A stretch of 5,092 nucleotides of DNA from Deltaproteobacteria bacterium (GTDB taxonomy: Bacteria > Desulfobacterota > GWC2-55-46), in contig JACPGA010000076.1 of assembly GCA_016182705.1 (NCBI GenBank), positions 1 to 5,092 of the forward strand, in the 5' to 3' direction. The notes beneath the pieces are model-generated. The model saw only the letters and a list, made by a program, of their open reading frames with translations. It ran no database searches and was not told the DNA's origin. Position numbers and translations under genes: made by a program. Shown in pieces: positions 1 through 5,092 of this stretch (positions are counted from its first letter, which is position 1; the number at the start of each line of letters is the position of its first letter).

Positions 1-52
1 CGGAAACTCTTGAAAGTCTGTGTTTTCCAAAGCCTTTTCAGTCCTAATCCCC

Positions 53-81
53 TTGACAAACTCCTTCCTTATAGTTACCAT
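53..81 (+). promoter_or_regulatory. Candidate sigma70 promoter for the cytochrome genes
   Basis: A perfect -35 hexamer TTGACA (53-58) is followed, after a 17-nt spacer, by TACCAT (76-81), which matches 4 of 6 positions of the -10 consensus. Transcription would start near position 88 and give a leader of about 135 nt before the first cytochrome. The surrounding DNA is visibly more AT-rich than the genes. The match is seen in the sequence; that it is used, and that it drives both cytochromes, is inferred. Confidence 0.45.
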
Positions 82-178
82 AAAAGCTGCCTTGTCCCGG
101 TATTTTTTCAATGTATGGCGCCGTTTGCGATGGCAAGGTCTTATCTGGCGAATAACAAACGTTTTATCCTTATCTGTG

Positions 179-208
179 AAGCTCTTTGCGTATCGTTTTA
201 AAGAGCTT
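179..208 (+). promoter_or_regulatory. Perfect 9-bp dyad just upstream of the first cytochrome RBS
   Basis: AAGCTCTTT (179-187) and its exact reverse complement AAAGAGCTT (200-208) are separated by a 12-nt loop. The right arm ends a few bases before the AGGAG Shine-Dalgarno (213-217) of the gene at 224. It could be an mRNA hairpin that tunes translation or stability, or a DNA dyad that binds a regulator. It does not match the FNR/CRP-type half-sites I know. There is no T-tract after it, so it is not an intrinsic terminator. Confidence 0.45.
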
Positions 209-223
209 AAAAAGGAGCCGTAA

Positions 224-886
224 ATGATAATCAGGCGTTTATTCGCGGCAGGGCTTTTGTCTGCCGCAGTCCTTTGGGCCGTCCCTTCCTTTGCCGGTGT
301 TGACGAGGGGAAAAAGACCTTTGACGCGAACAAGTGCGCGCTCTGTCATCAGGTACAGGGGCCTGCGAAAGAGAAGACCATAAAAGACCAGCTGGCCAAA
401 AAGGGCCCTGAGCTCTGGTACGCGGGCAGCAAGTTCAAATCCGGCTTCCTTGAAAAGTGGCTCGCGAGCCCTCAGCCCATAAGGCCGCTCGCGTACAACT
501 CCGTTACCGACAGGAACAGGGGCGACCACCCGAAGCTTTCCGCGAAGGATGCATCTAATGTGGCGGCATACCTCATGAGCCTCAAGTCGCCTGAGGTGAA
601 GTCCCTTGGCATAGCGGCCTCCGAGTCGCCCAAAGGCCGGATAATATTTTTGAAAAAACAGTCATGTTACGGCTGCCACAGCATGAGGGTCAGGGGCAAG
701 ATGGCCGGCGGCCTTTCTGGCCCGTCGTTCATCGGTGCTTTTGAGCGGCTCAACCCGGACTGGGTCTACTCGTACCTGAAAAACCCCAAGGCTTTCAAGC
801 CCGTGAAGATGATGCCGGTCTACTCCGGCATACTGAACGAGGCTGAAATAAAGGAGCTTGCCTCCTATGTCGGAAGCCTCAATTGA
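224..886 (+). CDS. Exported diheme cytochrome c
   Basis: A 220-residue periplasmic electron carrier. It starts at ATG 224 with AGGAG six nt upstream. Residues 1-24 form a Sec signal peptide: Arg-Arg, a hydrophobic core, and a likely cut after SFA. Two heme-attachment CXXCH motifs follow, CALCH (38-42) and CYGCH (148-152), so two cytochrome c domains lie in tandem. The second domain has a KMMP motif (195-198) whose Met is the expected distal heme ligand, and it ends in the usual C-terminal helix. The first domain ends in a similar helix (about 107-121, LSAKDASNVAAYLMSL) but has no Met between its CXXCH and that helix; H102 or M117 are possible alternatives. Class I domains normally use Met as sixth ligand. 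A monoheme cytochrome follows 30 nt downstream, so the two probably form an operon and may exchange electrons. Redox partner and physiological role cannot be read from the sequence. Confidence 0.93.
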   Translation: MIIRRLFAAGLLSAAVLWAVPSFAGVDEGKKTFDANKCALCHQVQGPAKEKTIKDQLAKKGPELWYAGSKFKSGFLEKWLASPQPIRPLAYNSVTDRNRGDHPKLSAKDASNVAAYLMSLKSPEVKSLGIAASESPKGRIIFLKKQSCYGCHSMRVRGKMAGGLSGPSFIGAFERLNPDWVYSYLKNPKAFKPVKMMPVYSGILNEAEIKELASYVGSLN

Positions 887-916
887 TTTCAGGTAGCCTT
901 TAAAAAAGGAGAGCCA

Positions 917-1285
917 ATGCGCGTCAAATGGTTTTCATTATCGATAATCACTTTTGCCTTTGTTTTATCCGCTGGCGCGTCCGTTGCTTCGGGTGAGGCT
1001 GTCGAAGACCTGTACAGGTTCCACTGCGCCCAGTGTCACGGGTTGAAGGGCATGGGAGACGGGCCGAACGCCACCAGGGAGATGCCCGTGAGCCCCCGCG
1101 ACCATACGAGCGCCGTTGAGATGAATAAGCTCACGGACGCCGACATAATCAACGCGATAACCGAAGGCGGCCCGGCAACGAGCAAGTCGAGCCTCATGCC
1201 GCCATACGGCAAGACTCTTTCAAAGGCGGAGATATCCTCGCTCAAGGATTACCTGAGGAAGCTCTGCAACTGCAAGGGCAAGTAA
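917..1285 (+). CDS. Exported monoheme class I cytochrome c
   Basis: A 122-residue small periplasmic cytochrome. ATG 917 has AAGGAG (906-911) five nt upstream. An N-terminal hydrophobic stretch (about residues 5-25) serves as signal peptide, with likely cleavage near VASG. The single heme motif is CAQCH (37-41), followed by HGLKGMGDGP, the common CHGxxGxGDG pattern of cytochrome c domains. M94 in SLMPPYG is the expected distal ligand, and the protein closes with a helix (about 102-116) typical of the fold. An oddity is the tail CNCKGK, with two Cys (117 and 119) outside the heme motif; these could form a disulfide or bind a metal, but this is speculation. It lies directly after the diheme cytochrome, which suggests co-transcription and a shared electron-transfer job. 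The exact subfamily is not recognised. Confidence 0.92.
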   Translation: MRVKWFSLSIITFAFVLSAGASVASGEAVEDLYRFHCAQCHGLKGMGDGPNATREMPVSPRDHTSAVEMNKLTDADIINAITEGGPATSKSSLMPPYGKTLSKAEISSLKDYLRKLCNCKGK

Positions 1286-1378
1286 TCACAATCGAAAGTC
1301 CATCTGCTTGGTTCTTCTCTTCACTCCTCGACGAAAAGCATATGGAGCTTTTTAACCGGCTTTAACGAGGGGTGCTGG

Positions 1379-1594
1379 ATGAATTATCAGTCTGAAAATT
1401 TAAACTATCTTCTCATGATGCTCGGAGCTCTTCTTGTAATGGAAGGCATACCGTACTTCGGTTTCCCAAAGGCCGTGAAGCAATGGGCGCACTGGGTGCA
1501 CAGCCTCCCCGAGAAGAAGATGAGGGTCATAGGTTTCGGCATAATGGCTGCTGGAATTGTGCTTATTTTAGCCATAAGGGATATCCTGAGCTGA
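1379..1594 (+). CDS. DUF2065 (YjeT-type) small membrane protein
   Basis: A 71-residue protein with two predicted transmembrane helices (about 10-24 and 48-67) joined by a short basic and aromatic loop. The pattern LLVMEGIPYFGFPKAVKQW, then SLPEKKMRVIGFGIMAAG, matches the DUF2065 family (E. coli YjeT has the same EG...P...PKAWKK and LP...LR..GG layout). The length is normal for the family. ATG 1379 is preceded by a GAGGGG Shine-Dalgarno (1367-1372). The molecular function of the family is unknown to me. It lies 93 nt after the cytochromes, so read-through from that operon is possible; a terminator-like hairpin follows it at 1666-1692. The family call rests on recognised motifs, not a search. 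Confidence 0.87.
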   Translation: MNYQSENLNYLLMMLGALLVMEGIPYFGFPKAVKQWAHWVHSLPEKKMRVIGFGIMAAGIVLILAIRDILS

Positions 1595-1604
1595 ATGGAA
1601 GTTG

Positions 1605-1660
1605 TTCCGCTTCAACGCGGAAACCCTCGGAAACCCGAGGATAATCGGAATGCAATTGCA
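1605..1660. repeat. Cluster of short inverted repeats upstream of the spoIID-like gene
   Basis: Three small dyads follow one another: TTCCGC/GCGGAA (1605-1610 and 1617-1622, 6-nt loop), CCTCGG/CCGAGG (1625-1630 and 1635-1640, AAAC loop), and the perfect 10-bp palindrome TGCAATTGCA (1651-1660). None is followed by a T-tract. They could structure the RNA, bind a protein, or be remnants of a palindromic repeat. The pairing is seen; the role is unknown. Confidence 0.45.
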
Positions 1661-1665
1661 ATCCC

Positions 1666-1700
1666 CGGACCGCTGCTTCTTTTCGCGGTCCGTATCTTTT
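1666..1700 (+). terminator. Probable intrinsic terminator after the DUF2065 gene
   Basis: A perfect 8-bp GC-rich stem, CGGACCGC (1666-1673) paired with GCGGTCCG (1685-1692), has an 11-nt loop and is followed by TATCTTTT (1693-1700). This is a reasonable Rho-independent terminator, although the T-tract is interrupted. It ends only 17 nt before the GTG of the next gene, so it could instead be a leader hairpin or attenuator for the SpoIID-like gene. Confidence 0.5.
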
Positions 1701-1717
1701 GATCCCCGGAAAAAAAC

Positions 1718-2821
1718 GTGCTCTCTTATTTCAAGGATAGGCCCTGGCGTCTTGTAATCCTGTTCGTGTTCTTTGTCTCGGGGTGCCTGCATACGGCCCC
1801 CGGTCAAGCTGGTCACGGCGAGCGCATTCGCGTCCTTATAATGAAAGGGACAGCTTCGCTCGAATTGAAGGGCACTGACAGGGGTTCGATCGTGGTAAGG
1901 GACGCGGCGGCGGGATATGTCCGGGTAAACGGAAAGCAAAAGCCTCTTCCCCTGAGGCTCTTCCCGGAGGGCGGGCATATACTCGTGAACGGCCGCCCCT
2001 ACAGGGGCAATATCGAGATCGCCGAAGGCAAGCAGGGCCTTCTGGTCATAAATGAAGTGGATATCGAGTCATACCTTGCCGGGATAATAAATAACGAGAT
2101 ATCTTCGAGGTGGTCTGAGGACGTCATCAAGACCCAGGCCGTCATCGCGAGGACATACGCCCTTTTCAACAGGAACAAGCGCGCGGGAGCCCTCTGGCAT
2201 GTCGAGAGCTCGGTCATGGGCCAGGTCTACAGCGGAGCGTCGGCAGAGGATAAGGCCGCGGTAAACGCGGTGCAGGCCACCGCCGGAGAGGTCCTCATGT
2301 TCGGCGACGAGCCAGCGCTTACTGTCTACCATTCCAACGCGGGCGGCATGACAGAATCTTCAAAATTCGTATGGTCGAGGGACTACCCGTATCTCGTGTC
2401 CGTTGAAAGCCCGTTTGACGAGGGCGCGCCCAGGTATGAATGGGATTATACTGCTGGCGCTTCAAATCTCGGCGAACAGCTCAGGCGCTCTGGAAAAAAT
2501 ATAGGAGACCCGCGGGAAGTAGAGGTCATGGAGACCACCCCCGCTGGCAGGGTAAGGGTGCTCGCAATAAGGGACGCAGAAGGCCGGGAGGTAAGGGTTT
2601 CCGGCGAGGACTTGAGGAGCATACTTGGCTATTCGGTCTGGAGGTCGGCCATATTCGATGTCGAACGGGGTTCAGAGATGTTTGTGTTCAGGGGCAGGGG
2701 CTCCGGACACGGCGTGGGGCTTTCCCAATGGGGCGCGAAGGGCATGGCTGAAAACGGCTACTCCTACAGGGAAATCCTGCTCCACTTCTACCCTGGCACA
2801 GAGCTTACAAAGGCCTGGTAG
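1718..2821 (+). CDS. SpoIID/LytB-domain lipoprotein
   Basis: A 367-residue protein of the SpoIID/LytB family. SpoIID of endospore formers is a lytic transglycosylase that cuts glycan strands stripped of stem peptides; LytB is described as an amidase enhancer. The GTG start is chosen because it alone includes the export signal: residues 10-22 are hydrophobic and end in the lipobox V-S-G-C, with C23 as lipidation site. The ribosome site is weak (GGA at 1708-1710). An N-terminal beta-rich segment (about 36-105) precedes the conserved core. This core contains INEVDIESYLAGIINNEI (111-128) with E127 at the family's catalytic Glu position, KTQAVIARTYAL (138-149), YHSNAGGMTES (204-214), and the hallmark GHGVGLSQWGA (330-340) followed by HFYPGTEL. 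Nothing else here suggests sporulation; such proteins are common in non-sporulating Gram-negatives, and the actual activity is inferred. Confidence 0.93.
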   Translation: MLSYFKDRPWRLVILFVFFVSGCLHTAPGQAGHGERIRVLIMKGTASLELKGTDRGSIVVRDAAAGYVRVNGKQKPLPLRLFPEGGHILVNGRPYRGNIEIAEGKQGLLVINEVDIESYLAGIINNEISSRWSEDVIKTQAVIARTYALFNRNKRAGALWHVESSVMGQVYSGASAEDKAAVNAVQATAGEVLMFGDEPALTVYHSNAGGMTESSKFVWSRDYPYLVSVESPFDEGAPRYEWDYTAGASNLGEQLRRSGKNIGDPREVEVMETTPAGRVRVLAIRDAEGREVRVSGEDLRSILGYSVWRSAIFDVERGSEMFVFRGRGSGHGVGLSQWGAKGMAENGYSYREILLHFYPGTELTKAW

Positions 2822-3021
2822 CGCCCGCTTTCGTAACGGCAAAAAAGTAAAGGCCTGCGCGGGGTTCCCGAGCCCTGTCCTGACCTCGCCCGGCAGACGG
2901 GAGATTTCAGGAAAGTGGCACGCCTTGTGGTATGCTTCGCGTCAGGCCTGTTCAAGTTTTCAGCCGGAAACAGCCGGTTGTCAAATCGGGGCTTTTTAAA
3001 ATCCTCGTTAATTTTTTGATT
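2822..3021. other. Non-coding gap after the spoIID-like gene
   Basis: No convincing gene is seen on either strand; the open frames here carry Arg/Pro/Ser-rich peptides without recognisable motifs or ribosome sites. Small repeats are present: AAAGGCCTG at 2809-2817 and again at 2849-2857, and CAGCCGG at 2961-2967 and 2971-2977. With the palindromic element that follows, the gap before queA is 386 nt, long for this otherwise compact window. It may hold decayed repeats or an unrecognised leader. Confidence 0.5.
2962..2997 (+). terminator. Weak terminator candidate downstream of the spoIID-like gene
   Basis: AGCC (2962-2965, or the copy at 2972-2975) can pair with GGCT (2990-2993), just before a run of five T (2993-2997) and then AAA. 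The stem is short and imperfect, with CCGG repeats inside the loop. It is the only T-tract hairpin I find after the stop at 2821 and before the repeat, hence the low confidence. Confidence 0.25.
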
Positions 3022-3196
3022 TGTCATTGCGAGCGCAGCGAGGCAATCTCGTCTTTTAAGTAAATCAAGCAGCTTAGAGATTGCTTATCGAGCCCCATCC
3101 ATGGGGCTCGACCCTTCGGGCCTTCTCGCTTAAGCTCGAAGTTCAATTTTTGCTATCCTGCAAAAATTGTCGTCGCCTTCGATCCTCGCAATGACA
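3022..3196. repeat. Palindromic intergenic repeat (MITE/REP-like), composite
   Basis: The element is bounded by perfect 12-bp terminal inverted repeats, TGTCATTGCGAG (3022-3033) and CTCGCAATGACA (3185-3196). Inside, GCAATCTC (3043-3050) pairs with GAGATTGC (3077-3084). If the segment of about 84 bp at 3087-3170 is removed, the two arms match along most of their length, giving a palindrome of about 91 bp. From memory, palindromes beginning TCATTGCGAG and containing GCAATCTC are dispersed in many bacterial genomes, often in multiple copies between genes. No clear target-site duplication flanks it and no transposase is encoded, so any movement would need enzymes supplied elsewhere. It ends 11 nt before the queA start. 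Confidence 0.75.
3087..3170. repeat. Apparent hairpin-rich insertion within the palindromic repeat
   Basis: This segment interrupts the right arm of the larger palindrome between GAGATTGCTT (3077-3086) and CGTCGCC (3171-3177). It is bracketed by two perfect 10-bp hairpins: CGAGCCCCAT/ATGGGGCTCG (3089-3098 and 3101-3110) and CAATTTTTGC/GCAAAAATTG (3144-3153 and 3160-3169). GCTCGA recurs at 3106-3111 and 3134-3139. A four-base ATTG occurs at 3080-3083 and 3166-3169 and might be a target duplication, but exact boundaries are uncertain by a few bases. That it inserted into an older repeat is inferred from how the flanks rejoin. Confidence 0.5.
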
Positions 3197-3207
3197 GCAG
3201 AAAGAAT

Positions 3208-4224
3208 ATGGACCTCAAGGACTTCACATTCGACTTGCCCGAAAGTCTCATAGCCCAGGAGCCCCTGGGCGAAAGGGACTCTTCGCGCCTGATGACGGTT
3301 TCGAAGAAGGACGGCGCGATAGGCCACCGTTTTTTCAGGGATTTTCCGATGTGTTTGAGGCCCGGCGACCTGCTCGTCCTGAACGACACGAAAGTAATAC
3401 CGACGAGGCTCTTAGGAGCTAAGCCCACAGGCGGTAAGGTCGAGCTGCTGCTCGTGGAGAAGACTGACGCCGGGGTTGAGGAATGGAAGTGCCTTGCCAA
3501 GCCTGCCAAAGGATTGAAGCCCGGCACAAAAGTATTATTCGACGGCGTCGAAGGTGAGATGCTTGGGCAGGATGAAGAGGGCCTTTTCATCTGCCGTTTT
3601 TCCAGCGCCCTTGACCTCGAAAAAATTGGCAAGGTGCCTTTGCCTCCGTATATAAAAAGAGAGGCCACGGATGCCGACTTAAGTCGCTATCAGACCGTAT
3701 TCGCCGGAGTGGACGGGGCTGTGGCCGCCCCCACGGCAGGCCTGCATTTCACAGGGGAGCTTCTTGCCGTGATAAAGGCCATGGGCGTCGAGGTCTGCCA
3801 TGTCACTCTCCATACCGGCCCCGGCACCTTCATGCCGGTGCGCGTTGAAAAAATAGAAGAGCACCGGATGATGATGGAGCGGTACAGGATAGACGCCTCC
3901 GTTTTCTCGCGCGTAATGAAAGCAAAGGAAGAGGGCAGGAGGGTCGTCGCGGTCGGCACTACATCGACAAGAGCCCTTGAGGCATGCGCCGCGTCCGGCC
4001 TCGACTCCCCGGCACTCGAAGGTTCTACCAACCTGTTCATCTACCCTGGATACAGGTTCAAGGTGGTAGACGCGCTTTTGACCAACTTTCATCTGCCCGA
4101 GTCCACGCTCCTCATGCTGGTGAGCGCTTTTGCCGGAAGGGAGCTCGTTTTAAATGCCTACAAAGAGGCGGTGCGGAAAGAGTACAGGTTTTTCAGCTAT
4201 GGCGACGCGATGTTCATAGAGTAA
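3208..4224 (+). CDS. queA: tRNA preQ1(34) S-adenosylmethionine ribosyltransferase-isomerase QueA
   Basis: QueA transfers and isomerises the ribosyl group of S-adenosylmethionine onto preQ1 at tRNA position 34, giving epoxyqueuosine. The 338 residues are close to the usual family length of about 340-360. Hallmarks in order: DFTFDLPESLIAQEPL (5-20), GDLLVLNDTKVIPTRLLG (53-70), GKVPLPPYIKR (141-151), YQTVFA (161-166), GAVAAPTAGLHFT (170-182), TLHTGPGTFMPVR (200-212), VGTTSTRALE (249-258), FIYPGYRFKVVDALLTNFHLPESTLLMLVSAFAG (277-310) and YRFFSYGDAMFI (326-337). ATG 3208 matches the family N-terminus; its Shine-Dalgarno is poor (AGAAAG, 3199-3204). Two normally conserved spots differ from E. coli: HTGPGTF instead of HVGxGTF, and EEHRMMMERY where MHSEY is usual. 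The palindromic repeat lies immediately upstream and tgt, the preceding pathway step, immediately downstream. The identification is secure. Confidence 0.98.
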   Translation: MDLKDFTFDLPESLIAQEPLGERDSSRLMTVSKKDGAIGHRFFRDFPMCLRPGDLLVLNDTKVIPTRLLGAKPTGGKVELLLVEKTDAGVEEWKCLAKPAKGLKPGTKVLFDGVEGEMLGQDEEGLFICRFSSALDLEKIGKVPLPPYIKREATDADLSRYQTVFAGVDGAVAAPTAGLHFTGELLAVIKAMGVEVCHVTLHTGPGTFMPVRVEKIEEHRMMMERYRIDASVFSRVMKAKEEGRRVVAVGTTSTRALEACAASGLDSPALEGSTNLFIYPGYRFKVVDALLTNFHLPESTLLMLVSAFAGRELVLNAYKEAVRKEYRFFSYGDAMFIE

Positions 4225-4241
4225 GAATAGTCTGCTATAAT
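4213..4241 (+). promoter_or_regulatory. Extended -10 sigma70 promoter for tgt
   Basis: A perfect TATAAT (4236-4241) is preceded by TG one base upstream (4233-4234), the extended -10 form. TTCATA (4213-4218), 4 of 6 matches to the -35 consensus, lies 17 nt upstream within the last codons of queA. Transcription would start near 4248, about 50 nt before the tgt ATG. This suggests tgt and any genes after it can be transcribed independently of queA. The motif is seen; activity is inferred. Confidence 0.6.
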
Positions 4242-4279
4242 ATTTGGTTATCAGGGCCGCAGGGCCAAAGAAGAGATAA

Positions 4280-5092
<813 letters not shown>

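Noticed and set aside
10..223. Two overlapping plus-strand open frames of 63 and 67 codons in the leader
   Set aside because: Non-ATG starts without ribosome sites, no recognisable motifs, AT-rich DNA overlapping a promoter and a dyad.
1334..1353. AAAAGC/GCTTTT hairpin as a terminator after the cytochromes
   Set aside because: Only six mostly A-T pairs and lies just before the DUF2065 ribosome site; too weak to call.
2788..3027. 79-codon minus-strand frame starting inside the palindromic repeat
   Set aside because: Its start codon is part of the terminal inverted repeat, and the product is low-complexity Arg/Pro/Ser-rich with no motif; it also overlaps the 3' end of the SpoIID-like gene.
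3022..3196. CRISPR array or RNA gene in the gap before queA
   Set aside because: The repeats are inverted, not regularly spaced direct repeats, and no tRNA-like or other known RNA fold was found.
3153..3668. 171-codon minus-strand frame opposite queA
   Set aside because: Antisense shadow of a secure queA; its C-terminal residues (LRGSKATTIFAG) are a translation of the repeat, a frequent source of false proteins.
3679..4092. Minus-strand frames opposite the second half of queA
   Set aside because: Shadows of queA codon structure without motifs.
4252..4266. CAGGGCC direct repeat between queA and tgt as a regulatory site or preQ1 riboswitch
   Set aside because: Two 7-mers one base apart in a leader of about 50 nt; no preQ1 aptamer-like pseudoknot or A-rich tail could be recognised.

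Overview
The window reads as a chromosomal stretch of an anaerobic or facultative Gram-negative bacterium with moderately high GC content. Every gene I can support lies on the + strand. Arg is often AGG and Ile often ATA. There are periplasmic c-type cytochromes and a SpoIID/LytB lipoprotein directly upstream of queA-tgt. I associate this combination with Desulfobacterota (Deltaproteobacteria) or Nitrospirota lineages. That placement is inferred from gene order, codon flavour and the type of intergenic palindrome, not from a search.

Layout. Bases 1-223 are an AT-rich leader with a sigma70-like promoter (53-81) and a perfect 9-bp dyad (179-208) just before the first ribosome-binding site. Two exported cytochromes c follow: a diheme protein (224-886) and a monoheme protein (917-1285), 30 nt apart and almost certainly co-transcribed. 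A small DUF2065 (YjeT-type) membrane protein lies at 1379-1594. A hairpin-rich gap (1595-1717) ends in a terminator-like stem and precedes a SpoIID/LytB-domain lipoprotein (1718-2821). A 386-nt gap (2822-3207) has no credible gene but holds a 175-bp palindromic repeat (3022-3196) that looks as if a second hairpin-rich repeat inserted into it. queA (3208-4224) starts 11 nt after that repeat. tgt (4298-5092) starts 73 nt after queA, behind its own extended -10 promoter, and runs off the window.

How the genes work together. Tgt and QueA catalyse consecutive steps of queuosine biosynthesis on tRNA. Tgt exchanges G34 for preQ1, and QueA then builds the epoxycyclopentanediol ring from S-adenosylmethionine. 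The two cytochromes probably carry electrons in the periplasm, but their partners are not in the window. The SpoIID-like lipoprotein probably acts on peptidoglycan glycan strands. Its position before queA looks like a conserved neighbourhood rather than a shared pathway.

I see no convincing new multi-gene system. The most unusual things are the nested palindromic element abutting queA, the diheme cytochrome whose first heme lacks an obvious Met ligand, and the dense secondary structure before the spoIID-like gene.
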